Source: Stenotrophomonas maltophilia
Lineage (GTDB): Bacteria > Pseudomonadota > Gammaproteobacteria > Xanthomonadales > Xanthomonadaceae
Length of the DNA stretch: 64,000 bases
Assembly: GCF_006970445.1 (NCBI RefSeq)
Contig: NZ_CP033877.1
Coordinates: 4,100,750-4,164,749 of the forward strand
Direction: 5' to 3'
The translations under genes were made by a program, and so were the position numbers. Below are positions 19,076 through 27,184 of this stretch, piece after piece (position 1 is the first letter of the stretch; every line of letters begins with the position of its first letter). Below the pieces are notes generated by a model. That model saw only the letters and a program-made list of their open reading frames with translations. It did not search any database and was not told where the DNA came from.

Positions 19076-21253
19076 ATGCCCGCCCACGAATCCCGCCTCA
19101 GCCGCCTCTGGGCCCACGAAAAGGCCAGCTACGGCCTGCGCGTGTTCATCGCGCTGGCCTCGGCCGTTGCCGTGTGCTGGCAGTTCGATGCGCTGACGGC
19201 CCTGCCCGGCGTGTTCCTCGGCATCATCGCCAGCGCCATCGCAGAAACCGACGACAACTGGTGGGGCCGGACCAAGGCGGTGGTGCTTTCGCTGCTGTGC
19301 TTCTGCGTCGCTGCGGCCTCGGTGATCTGGCTGTTCCCGTGGCCGTGGATCTTCATTGGCGCGCTGGCACTGTCCACCTTCGGCCTGACCCTGCTTGGCG
19401 CGCTCGGCGAGCGCTACGCGTCGATCGCCCAGGCCACGGTGACGCTGGCGATCTACACCATGATCGGCCTGGAACAACACGGTGCCAGCGATCTGCACAG
19501 CGCGCTGGACGCGGTCAGCCACCTGCTGGCCGGTGCGGTCTGGTACGGCCTGCTGTCGATCCTGTGGACCGCATTGTTCGCCAACCGGCCGGTGCGCGAG
19601 CGCGTGGCGCGTTTGTACGTTGAGCTGGGCCGCTACCTGCAGCTGAAGGCTGCGCTGTTCGAACCGGTGCGCGAAGCCGACCTGCAACGTCGCCAGCTTG
19701 ACCTGGCCGAACAGAACCGCCGCGTGGTCGGTGCGCTGAACGAAGCCAAGACAGCGATCCTGGCCCGCTTCGGCCGCTCCGGCCGGCCGGGCGTGAACTC
19801 CGGCCTGTACCTGCGCCTGTATTACATGGCGCAGGATTTCCACGAGCGTGCCAGTTCCTCGCACTACCCGTACGGTGCGCTGGTGGACGCGTTCTTCCAC
19901 AGCGACGTGCTGTACCGCTGCCAGCGCCTGCTCGACCTGCAGGGCCAGGCCTGTGCCCGCCTGGGCGAGGCGATCCGGCTGCGTCGTCCGTTCGTATACG
20001 GCGAGAGCAACCAGCAGGCCGGGCGTGACCTGGCCGATGCGCTGGCCTACCTGCGCGACCAGCAGCGGCCGCAGTGGCAGCGCCTGCTCGGCTCGCTGGA
20101 CCTGCTGGTGCACAACCTGCGCAGCATCGAACGCCGCCTGCTGGACGCCGAGCGCTCCGAAGCCAGCCTGGACAACGTCGATACCCGCCTGCGCGACAGC
20201 AACCCGCACACCCTGCGCGAGATGGGCGTGCGCATCCGCCAGCAGCTCACGCCCGGCTCGGTGCTGTTCCGCCACGGCCTGCGCATGGCGCTGGCGCTGA
20301 TCGCCGGCTTTGCAGCGATCCGCCTGTTCAATGCGCAGAACGGCTCCTGGGTACTGCTGACCATCGTGTTCGTGTGCCGGCCCAACTTCGGCGCTACCCG
20401 CCAGCGTCTGGCCCAGCGCATCGTCGGCACCCTGGCCGGCCTGGTGCTGACCTGGGCGCTGCTGCAGCTGTTCCCGCAACTGCACGTGCAGCTGCTGATT
20501 GCCCTGCTGTCGGCACTGCTGTTCTTCTTCACCCGCACCGACCGCTACCTGGTGGCGTCGGCCGCGATCACCGTGATGGCGCTGACCTGTTTCAACCTGA
20601 TCGGCGATGGCTTCGTGCTGATCGTGCCGCGCATGGTCGATACGGTGTTGGGTTGCGCGATCGCAGCGGCGGCGGCGTTCCTGATCCTGCCCGATTGGCA
20701 GGGCCGCCAGCTGCATCTTGTACTGGCACGCGTGCTGGACACCGCCGCTCGCTACCTGGATTCGGTACTGGGCCAGTATCGCAGCGGCATGCGCGACGAC
20801 CTGGCCTACCGCATCGCGCGGCGTGACATGCACAACGCCGATGCCGCACTCTCCACCGCGCTGTCGAACATGCTGCGCGAGCCGGGCCACGTGCGCCGCA
20901 ACCTGGATGCCGGTTTCCATTTCCTGGCACTGTCCAACATGCTGCTCGGCCATCTTTCGGCGCTGGGTGCGCACCGCGACCAGGTGGACAGCTATGCCGG
21001 CGATCCGCTGGCATTGGCGGCCGGCGAGCGCGTGCGCAAGGCACTGCAGCAGCTGGCCTCGGCCCTGACCGCGCGGCAACCGGTCGCCGAAGATGCCAAT
21101 GACGCCGACCGCGCGGTGGCTGCCGAGCTGGAGCAGATCGACGAGACAATGCCGCCGAAGCTGCAGCTGATCCGCACGCAGATGGCGCTGGTACTGCGGA
21201 TGCTGCCGAAGGTGCGGGCAGCGGCCAATGAGGCGGTGACCAGTCTGGCCTGA
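19076..21253 (+). CDS. yccS: YccS-type inner-membrane protein (FUSC family)
   Basis: A 725-residue integral membrane protein of the YccS/YhfK family (E. coli YccS has 717 residues). Two blocks of membrane segments (about residues 20-175 and 400-540) are separated by a long hydrophilic helical region, and a cytoplasmic tail follows. Characteristic stretches are 'VCWQFDALTALPGVFLGIIA', 'AETDDNWWGRTKAVVLSLL' and 'VLLTIVFVCRPNFGATRQRL', the last being the FUSC hallmark. Relatives include the fusaric-acid and p-hydroxybenzoate exporter AaeB, but YccS itself has no established substrate. The ATG at 19076 gives the usual N-terminus 'MPAHESRLSRLWAHEKASYG'. No adaptor or outer-membrane gene is nearby. 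Confidence 0.88.
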   Translation: MPAHESRLSRLWAHEKASYGLRVFIALASAVAVCWQFDALTALPGVFLGIIASAIAETDDNWWGRTKAVVLSLLCFCVAAASVIWLFPWPWIFIGALALSTFGLTLLGALGERYASIAQATVTLAIYTMIGLEQHGASDLHSALDAVSHLLAGAVWYGLLSILWTALFANRPVRERVARLYVELGRYLQLKAALFEPVREADLQRRQLDLAEQNRRVVGALNEAKTAILARFGRSGRPGVNSGLYLRLYYMAQDFHERASSSHYPYGALVDAFFHSDVLYRCQRLLDLQGQACARLGEAIRLRRPFVYGESNQQAGRDLADALAYLRDQQRPQWQRLLGSLDLLVHNLRSIERRLLDAERSEASLDNVDTRLRDSNPHTLREMGVRIRQQLTPGSVLFRHGLRMALALIAGFAAIRLFNAQNGSWVLLTIVFVCRPNFGATRQRLAQRIVGTLAGLVLTWALLQLFPQLHVQLLIALLSALLFFFTRTDRYLVASAAITVMALTCFNLIGDGFVLIVPRMVDTVLGCAIAAAAAFLILPDWQGRQLHLVLARVLDTAARYLDSVLGQYRSGMRDDLAYRIARRDMHNADAALSTALSNMLREPGHVRRNLDAGFHFLALSNMLLGHLSALGAHRDQVDSYAGDPLALAAGERVRKALQQLASALTARQPVAEDANDADRAVAAELEQIDETMPPKLQLIRTQMALVLRMLPKVRAAANEAVTSLA

Positions 21254-21278
21254 TCCCTCATCGCTGAATCAGGCATTT

Positions 21279-21301
21279 CATCCACGCACGGCGTGGATCT
21301 G
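21279..21301. repeat. Single SMAG-type hairpin
   Basis: An ATCCACGCACGGCGTGGAT hairpin between yccS and the SDR gene. Confidence 0.75.
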
Positions 21302-21396
21302 CTGCGCCGTGTGCAACGGCGCGTTGCGCCTGGTGCTGCAGTTCGATCACGCGGCCACGCGGATACTGGGCAATCCCCCCGCTCCGGATCATCACC

Positions 21397-22191
21397 ATGA
21401 AAATCGAACTCAGCGGCCGCACCGCGCTGGTGACCGCCTCCACCGCCGGCATCGGCCTGGCCATCGCCCAAGGCCTGGCCACCGCAGGCGCACGCATCGT
21501 CCTCAATGGCCGCAGCACCGACAGCGTCGAGCGCGCCCGCCGGCACCTGCTCGCCACCGTGCCGGGAGCCGACGTACTCGGCGTCGCCGCCGACCTCTCC
21601 GATGCAGCCGGTGTCGATACGCTGCTGGCTGGCCTGCCGAAGGTCGACATCCTGGTCAACAACGCCGGCATCTTCGGCCCAGAGGATTTCTTCGAAACCG
21701 ATGACGCGACCTGGGAGCGCTACTGGCAGACCAATGTGATGTCCGGCGTACGCCTGTCGCGTGCGCTGCTGCCGGCGATGGTCGACGCTGGCTGGGGCCG
21801 CGTGCTGTTCATCTCTTCCGAGTCGGCGCGCAACATCCCTGCCGACATGATCCACTACGGGGTCAGCAAGACCGCGCAGCTGTCGCTGTCGCGCGGCCTG
21901 GCCAAGCGCGTGGCCGGCAGCGGCGTCACCGTCAACGCGGTGCTGCCCGGCCCGACCCTCTCCGATGGTTTCGCAGCGATGTTCGAGGATGAACGCCAGC
22001 GCAGCGGCAAGCCGCTGGAACAGATCGGCCGCGAGTTCGTAATGGCGCACCGGCCGTCCTCGGTGATCCAGCGCACCGCCACGGTCGAGGAAGTGGCCAA
22101 CATGGTGGTGTACCTGGCCTCACCGCAGGCCTCCGCCACCTCCGGTGCGGCACTGCGCGTGGATGGCGGCGTGGTCGACGATATCGTCTGA
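21397..22191 (+). CDS. Short-chain dehydrogenase/reductase
   Basis: A 264-residue classical SDR, NAD(P)-dependent. The Rossmann glycine motif is 'TASTAGIGLAIAQGLA' (residues ~13-28), followed by 'NGRS' at the second strand, where the Arg favours NADP. 'DILVNNAGIFG' is present, and catalytic Ser, Tyr and Lys appear in 'FISSESARNIPADMIHYGVS' continuing to 'KTA'. The substrate is unknown; close relatives are often annotated as 3-oxoacyl-ACP reductases without proof. It is a single gene bounded by SMAG repeats. An alternative role in fatty acid or polyketide reduction cannot be excluded. Confidence 0.88.
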   Translation: MKIELSGRTALVTASTAGIGLAIAQGLATAGARIVLNGRSTDSVERARRHLLATVPGADVLGVAADLSDAAGVDTLLAGLPKVDILVNNAGIFGPEDFFETDDATWERYWQTNVMSGVRLSRALLPAMVDAGWGRVLFISSESARNIPADMIHYGVSKTAQLSLSRGLAKRVAGSGVTVNAVLPGPTLSDGFAAMFEDERQRSGKPLEQIGREFVMAHRPSSVIQRTATVEEVANMVVYLASPQASATSGAALRVDGGVVDDIV

Positions 22192-22203
22192 AGCCGTCGA
22201 CAG

Positions 22204-22282
22204 GTGTGCGGACCAACGGTCCGCACCCACCCGCCCGCAACCACGATTGTGGGGCTTCAGTAGATCCACGCCATGCGTGGAT
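22204..22282. repeat. Two SMAG-type hairpins
   Basis: A GTGCGGACCAACGGTCCGCAC hairpin (22204-22229) and a GTAGATCCACGCCATGCGTG hairpin (22260-22282), both directly after the SDR gene. Confidence 0.8.
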
Positions 22283-22345
22283 GCTTCTCACCACAGTCCC
22301 GACACATGGGCAGGAATGCTAGGCTGCGCCGGTCAAGGAGGTTCC

Positions 22346-24235
22346 ATGTCCGGTCACAACCAGTTTGCCCTGCTGCGCCAGCGCCGCTTCCTGCCGTTCT
22401 TCGTGGTCCAGGCGCTCGGTGCGTTCAACGACAACGTGTACCGGCAGGCGATCATCAGCATGTTGCTGTTCATGGCCGTGCCGGAGGAAGAACTGGGGCT
22501 GTATGCCACGCTGGCGCCGGCCATCTTCATCCTGCCGTACTTCCTGTTCTCGGCACTGGCCGGGCAGATCGCAGACAAACTGGAAAAATCGCGGCTGATC
22601 GTGATCACCACCACCATGGAGATCGTGATCATGTCGCTGGCGGCCACCGGCTTCCTCACCCAGAGCCTGCCGGTGCTGCTGGTCGCGCTGTTCTGTACCG
22701 GCATGCAGTCGACCCTGTTCGGCCCGGTGAAGTACTCGGTGCTGCCGTCGGTGCTCAGGCCCGAGGAACTGACCGGCGGCAACGGCCTGGTCGAGATGGG
22801 CACTTCGATGTCGATCCTCTCCGGCATGATCGTTGGCGGCCTGGTGTTCACCGTGGCCGGCAGCCACGGTACGGTGGTGGCTGCGTGCGCGATCATCGCC
22901 CTGGCGATCTGCGGCAACATCGCCGCCCGCCTGATTCCCAAGGTCGATGCCGGCGATCCCACCCTGAAGATCAACTGGAATCCGTTGCCGGAATCGCTGG
23001 CGGTGCTGCGCATGGCGCGCCAGCAGAAGGCCGTGCGCAACTCGATCCTGGGCGTGTCCTGGTTCTGGTTCGTCGGCACCGTGCTGACCTCGCAGCTGCC
23101 GGCCTACGCGGTCACCAACCTGGGCGGCCAGCCGACCCTGTACATCTTTGCGCTGGCCCTGTTCTCGGTCGGCACCGGCGTCGGCTCGCTGCTGTGCGAG
23201 AAGCTGTCGGCCCGCACGGTGGAAATCGGCCTGGTGCCGCTGGGCGCGTTCGGCATGACCGCGTTCCTGCTCGACCTGTACTTCGCCCGCAGCGGCGAAG
23301 CGACGGCGCACGGGCTGACCATCGGGCCGTTCCTGCAGCAGCCCGGCAGCATCCGCATCGTCATCGACCTGATCGGCATCGGCCTGTTCACCGGCATCTT
23401 CGTGGTGCCACTGTTCGCGCTGATCCAGAGCCGCACGCCGAAGGCGCAGATGTCGCGCGTGTTCGCCGCACTGAACATCCAGAACTCGGGCTTCATCGTT
23501 GCTGCGGCGCTGCTGTCGCTGGCCGCGCACAAGCTGCTGCACTGGACCATTCCGCAGCAGTTCCTGGCGCTGGCCATCGCCAACGCACTGGTGGCGATCT
23601 ACATCTTCACCATCGTCCCCGAATTCCTGATGCGCTTCCTCAGCTGGCTGATGGTGCGCACCCTGTACCGGCTGCGCCCGCACGGCATCGAGGCCAACGT
23701 GCCGGACGAAGGCGCCGCACTGCTGGTCTGCAACCACGTCAGCTACATGGACGCACTGATCCTGTCGGCGACCATCCCGCGCCCGGTGCGCTTCGTCATG
23801 TACTACAAGATCTTCAACATCCCGGTGATGCGCTGGATCTTCCGGACGGCCAAGGCGATCCCGATTGCCGGAGCGCGTGAAGACCCGGCGCTGATGCAGC
23901 GCGCCTTCGATGAGATCGACGCCGCGCTGGCCGAAGGCGAGCTGGTCTGCATCTTCCCGGAAGGTGCGCTGACCAAGGATGGCGCGATGGCACCGTTCAA
24001 GTCCGGGGTCGAGAAGATCCTCGAACGGCGGCCGGTGCCGGTGGTGCCGATGGCACTGCGCGGCATGTGGTCCAGCATGTGGAGCCGGCGCGACAGCCGC
24101 CTTGGCCGCATGCGCGTGCCGCGCCGGTTCCGCGCCACCGTCGAGGTCGTGGCGGCGCCGGCCGTCGATGGCCACAGCACCAGCGCCCCGGTGCTGGAGG
24201 CCCAGGTGCGGGCCCTGCGCGGTGATCACGCCTGA
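22346..24235 (+). CDS. LplT-like MFS transporter fused to PlsC-type acyltransferase
   Basis: A 629-residue fusion. Residues ~10-410 are an MFS permease close to the lysophospholipid flippase LplT ('QALGAFNDNVYRQAIISMLL', 'GPVKYSVLPSVLRPEELTGG'). Residues ~430-629 are a lysophospholipid acyltransferase with the HX4D motif in 'VCNHVSYMDALIL' and 'IFPEGALTKDG'. In E. coli, LplT brings lysophosphatidylethanolamine in and Aas re-acylates it. Here both steps are on one chain, but the acyl-ACP synthetase half of Aas is missing, so the acyl donor should be acyl-ACP or acyl-CoA made elsewhere. The ATG at 22346 has AAGGAGG just upstream; the longer ORF start lies in the SDR gene. Expected role: phospholipid repair in the inner membrane. 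Confidence 0.88.
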   Translation: MSGHNQFALLRQRRFLPFFVVQALGAFNDNVYRQAIISMLLFMAVPEEELGLYATLAPAIFILPYFLFSALAGQIADKLEKSRLIVITTTMEIVIMSLAATGFLTQSLPVLLVALFCTGMQSTLFGPVKYSVLPSVLRPEELTGGNGLVEMGTSMSILSGMIVGGLVFTVAGSHGTVVAACAIIALAICGNIAARLIPKVDAGDPTLKINWNPLPESLAVLRMARQQKAVRNSILGVSWFWFVGTVLTSQLPAYAVTNLGGQPTLYIFALALFSVGTGVGSLLCEKLSARTVEIGLVPLGAFGMTAFLLDLYFARSGEATAHGLTIGPFLQQPGSIRIVIDLIGIGLFTGIFVVPLFALIQSRTPKAQMSRVFAALNIQNSGFIVAAALLSLAAHKLLHWTIPQQFLALAIANALVAIYIFTIVPEFLMRFLSWLMVRTLYRLRPHGIEANVPDEGAALLVCNHVSYMDALILSATIPRPVRFVMYYKIFNIPVMRWIFRTAKAIPIAGAREDPALMQRAFDEIDAALAEGELVCIFPEGALTKDGAMAPFKSGVEKILERRPVPVVPMALRGMWSSMWSRRDSRLGRMRVPRRFRATVEVVAAPAVDGHSTSAPVLEAQVRALRGDHA

Positions 24236-24416
24236 CGGAATCGGCCCGCCTGGCGGGTCGAGTGACCTCTCCACATACGCCAGCGTCCAGTGGCGGAGAC
24301 GGCATGCCGTGGCTGTAAACGCATACATGCAACGCGGGTTGAGGTAGATTACGCACCCACAGGGGGGAGGTCCGGCCGTTTCATCATGGCCGGCCACCAA
24401 GGAATGGAGTCTCGCT

Positions 24417-24704
24417 TTGAATCAACCACCACCGCTCAGCCGTCCGGTCTACATCCCCAACCATCTGGTCTGGGCGATCCTGACGACGCTGTTCTGCTGC
24501 CTGCCGTTGGGCGTGGTGTCGATCGTCTATGCCTCCCAGGTCGATGGCCGCCGCGCGGCCGGCGACCTGCCAGGGGCCTACAGCGCGTCGCGCAAGGCGG
24601 GCTGGTGGGCGGTGGCTTCGGCCGTGGCCCTGCCGGTCCTGTTGCTGTTGTGGTTCGGGCTGTTCGGCGGCTTGGCCGTACTGGGCGCTCTTTCCGACCA
24701 ATGA
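24417..24704 (+). CDS. CD225/dispanin family small membrane protein, first copy
   Basis: A 95-residue protein of the CD225/dispanin family, the family of eukaryotic IFITM proteins. The signature is 'HLVWAILTTLFCCLPLGVVS' followed by 'IVYASQVDGRRAAGD', with a second membrane segment at residues ~65-90 and the Pro-rich N-terminus usual in bacterial members. The start is TTG at 24417, with GGAG 7 bases upstream; no ATG gives the intact N-terminus. A paralogue follows after 34 bases and a DUF2752 gene after that. The bacterial function is unknown; two-segment topology and the amphipathic CD225 helix suggest membrane association only. Confidence 0.85.
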   Translation: MNQPPPLSRPVYIPNHLVWAILTTLFCCLPLGVVSIVYASQVDGRRAAGDLPGAYSASRKAGWWAVASAVALPVLLLLWFGLFGGLAVLGALSDQ

Positions 24705-24738
24705 TTCACCACCACCACCCATCAAGGAGCTTGAACCC

Positions 24739-25017
24739 ATGAACACCGCCACTCCGCAGGTCCCGAACAATCTGGTCTGGGCCATCCTGAGCACCCTGTT
24801 CTGCTGCCTGCCGGCCGGCATCGTGTCGATCGTCTACGCCGCCCAGGTCAACGGCAAGCTGGCCGCTGGCGACATCGCCGGTGCCCAGGAATCCTCGGCC
24901 AAGGCCAAGAAGTGGGCCATCTGGTCGGCCATCGCCGCCGTCGTGGTCGGCGTGCTGTACGGCATCCTGATCGTCGCTGTCGGCGGCATGGGTGCAATGA
25001 ACAACGGCGGCTACTGA
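24739..25017 (+). CDS. CD225/dispanin family small membrane protein, second copy
   Basis: A 92-residue paralogue of the preceding protein. The core 'NLVWAILSTLFCCLPAGIVS' plus 'IVYAAQVNGKLAAGDIAGAQ' is nearly identical to copy one, while the second membrane segment and the tail ('GGMGAMNNGGY') differ. The ATG at 24739 has AAGGAG 9 bases upstream. The pair arose by tandem duplication. A perfect 24-base palindrome separates it from the DUF2752 gene. Function unknown. Confidence 0.87.
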   Translation: MNTATPQVPNNLVWAILSTLFCCLPAGIVSIVYAAQVNGKLAAGDIAGAQESSAKAKKWAIWSAIAAVVVGVLYGILIVAVGGMGAMNNGGY

Positions 25018-25028
25018 TCCGCGTGGAC

Positions 25029-25052
25029 GGATCCGGCGCGCGCGCCGGATCC
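25029..25052. repeat. Perfect 24-bp palindrome between CD225 and DUF2752 genes
   Basis: A 24-base perfect palindrome, GGATCCGGCGCG and its mirror, 12 bases after the CD225 stop. There is no T-run, so it could act as a processing or attenuation hairpin rather than a full terminator. Confidence 0.7.
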
Positions 25053-25061
25053 GTTGCTGCA

Positions 25062-25487
25062 ATGTCCGTATTTCCCGCCCGCTCCCGTCTCGCCCGCTGG
25101 ACACCGCTGCTGGCCGCCGCCGGTCTGGCTGCGGGTGCCGCAGTGGTGCTGCGCAACGTCAATCCGTATGTCGCCGGCAATCCCTTGCCGAGCTGTCCGC
25201 TGTACGCGCTGACCGGCCTGTACTGCCCGGGCTGTGGCAGCACCCGCTGCCTGTATTCGCTGGTCCATTTCGACCTGCCCGGCGCGATGGCGATGAACCC
25301 GTTGCTGGTCATCAGCCTGCCCTTCCTGTTGCTGATGCTGCTGAACGTCGCCGGCATCCGGCCGCGCGTGCTCGACCCGCTGATGCGGGTACTGGCCAAT
25401 CCCACGTTCTGGCTCTGGGTGCTGCCCGGGTATGCGCTGCTGCGCAACCTGCCGTGGGCACCGTTCACCGCGCTGGCACCGATCTAG
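25062..25487 (+). CDS. DUF2752 family membrane protein
   Basis: A 141-residue protein with the DUF2752 hallmark 'CPLYALTGLYCPGCGSTR' (residues ~42-59), which includes three cysteines, and three likely membrane segments (residues ~14-30, 80-100, 115-135). The ATG at 25062 gives the usual length; the longer ORF runs back through the CD225 gene. DUF2752 and CD225/TM2-type genes are often found side by side in bacteria, which suggests a common but uncharacterised membrane function. A zinc or redox role for the cysteines is speculation. Confidence 0.85.
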   Translation: MSVFPARSRLARWTPLLAAAGLAAGAAVVLRNVNPYVAGNPLPSCPLYALTGLYCPGCGSTRCLYSLVHFDLPGAMAMNPLLVISLPFLLLMLLNVAGIRPRVLDPLMRVLANPTFWLWVLPGYALLRNLPWAPFTALAPI

Positions 25488-25495
25488 GTTTCCAG

Positions 25496-26142
25496 CCAAC
25501 GGCGCAGCCCCTCGTGGTGGGCGGCGTTTGTCGATCATGGGGTTGGCCGGGCGGGTAGGCTGCGCAGGGGCCGCTGCAAGTACGTCCATGTAAGCTCGGT
25601 CGCCGCATCCATGCGGCTCACGCCCCTGCGCAGCCCACCCACCCGGCCACGGACAGTTTCCGTGTGCGTCCACCACGGAAAAGAAAGAGAAGATCAAAAG
25701 CGGAAGCGGATCGCTTCGCTCTGCATCCACGCATTACGTGGATCTACCGTGTCGACCAAGGTCGACACCTACCGGCAATCGCAGTTCACCCACCGTCACC
25801 GGGAATCTGTCGGGGGTGGGGCGGTGTGGGGCTGCAGGACCGTTGGCGCCATGGGCCCGAGGCATGCCTCGGGCGGGTTGGGCAGGACGCCCAACCCCGG
25901 TCTTGCCGTGTGCGCAGGACAGCGCACACGAGCAAGGCGCCATCGAGCCCCCAGGGGTGAGGGCGCTTTGGTTGCGAAGCACTGCTTCGCAAGCGCCCGA
26001 ACGCACAGCCGCCAGCGGCTGGGCCGGTCTGGGGGTTTACGGCGTGTCCTGCAGCCCCACGCCGCCCCGCCCAACCATCAGCAATCCAGAGCTGCTGTTG
26101 CCGTTGCTGTTGCCTCTGCAGGTGCAGGGCTGCAAGCCCTGC
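25496..26142. repeat. Composite nested palindromic intergenic element, copy B
   Basis: The 660-base spacer between the DUF2752 gene and ampE holds no gene but a relative of the element at 6812-7312. It opens with the same CCAACGGCG-AGCCCCTC motif. Module 1 (25513-25677) has CGTGGTGG/CCACCACG ends and 26-base arms at 25546-25571 and 25622-25647 with two mismatches. Module 2 has 22-base arms at 25819-25840 and 26046-26067 with one mismatch, and several nested hairpins inside. It again includes GGGGGTTTACGGCGT, a run of GTTGC units and the terminal hairpin GCAGGGCT/AGCCCTGC (26124-26142). Two SMAG hairpins (25723-25748, 25749-25774) sit between the modules. Confidence 0.8.
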
Positions 26143-26150
26143 AAAAGCCA

Positions 26151-27038
26151 CTACGTCACCCAGCCTGCAATCACCAGCAATGCCAGGATCGCCAGCCACA
26201 GCAGCAGCATCCGCCACACCAGGCTCATCGCATCACGCAGGTCCGGCAGCCGCTGCCACACCGGCAACAACCCCGCCTCGGTGTAATCGTGCGCATCCTC
26301 GCGCAGCTCGGCGTTGACGCTGGCCCGCGCCACCGCGCCCAGGAATCCGATGTTGCCCGCCAGACGTTCGCCATGCGCTTGGCGCCAGGCCTTCCACGCC
26401 GTATCGAAGTTGCCCACCAGCGCCATCGAAAACGCCATCAGCTGCGCCACCGGCCACTCGATCCAGCCCAACAGGCGCTGCGCCAGCGCCAGCGGCTCCA
26501 CCGGCACGCGTGCACGCATCGGGCTTTCCGCCATCAATGCCAGCAGCCGGTAACCCAGCGCGCCCGCCGGGCCCAGCAACAGGAACCAGAACAGCACCGC
26601 GAACCAGCGACGCAGCGCGTTGAGCACGGTCGCCTCGACCAGCGACGGCACGTCCTCGCGCAGGCTGCCACCGGCGGCCTGCAGGTTGCGCACCGCAGCC
26701 TGCCGCGTCGCGGCGTCGTCCGCATCGATGATCGCTTCGATATCGCGGTCCAGGTCGCGCGGCCCCCAGCACCAGGCCAGCACCGCCACGCCCAGCAGCA
26801 GCGACGGCAGGCCAAACAACACCCCGCGCAGCAGCCAGGCCAGCAGGCCCATCAGCAGCAGCGGCGGCAACAGCGCCAGTGCGACACCTGCAGGTCCCTG
26901 CCAGGCCTTGCCGCCACGCGCGTCCAGCCAGCCCAGCCATCGCCGGAAGCCGTCGAAACGGCGCAGCGAGGCGGCAGCGGCCGGGGCAACGTGGCCCAGG
27001 GCCAGCGCCACCAGCACGGCGGCCAGAGTGGTGAACAT
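26151..27038 (-). CDS. ampE: AmpE-like integral membrane protein
   Basis: A 295-residue membrane protein of the AmpE/CobD-like family. It has an N-terminal hydrophobic segment, a membrane pair around residues 50-85, the family motif 'CWGPRDLDRDIEAI' near residue 88, further segments around 140-165 and a C-terminal anchor ('LLLWLAILALLVIAGWV'). AmpE accompanies AmpD in enterobacteria and has been linked to beta-lactamase induction and peptidoglycan recycling, but its molecular role is not settled. No ampD is adjacent here. It converges on the DUF2752 gene across element B. Assignment rests on the motif and topology. Confidence 0.7.
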   Translation of the reverse strand: MFTTLAAVLVALALGHVAPAAAASLRRFDGFRRWLGWLDARGGKAWQGPAGVALALLPPLLLMGLLAWLLRGVLFGLPSLLLGVAVLAWCWGPRDLDRDIEAIIDADDAATRQAAVRNLQAAGGSLREDVPSLVEATVLNALRRWFAVLFWFLLLGPAGALGYRLLALMAESPMRARVPVEPLALAQRLLGWIEWPVAQLMAFSMALVGNFDTAWKAWRQAHGERLAGNIGFLGAVARASVNAELREDAHDYTEAGLLPVWQRLPDLRDAMSLVWRMLLLWLAILALLVIAGWVT

Positions 27039-27184
27039 GGCAGGTCTCCCTACGAAACAGAACGCTCGGCGCCGCTACCTTACCTGTCGCAGCGGTGCCC
27101 TCGCGGGTGAACCGGACTGTAACCCGGGCCGTGTTCAGGTGGCGGCAATACAGCTGCCACGACCGGCCCGGCAGAAACGCCGAC

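Noticed and set aside
19028..24400. Long minus-strand ORFs opposite yccS and the LplT-PlsC gene
   Set aside because: Same shadow composition, no start signals, and complete known genes on the plus strand.
25611..27110. A 499-codon plus-strand ORF across element B and ampE
   Set aside because: It runs through nested palindromes and then the antisense strand of ampE; Gln/Arg/His-rich without a domain.
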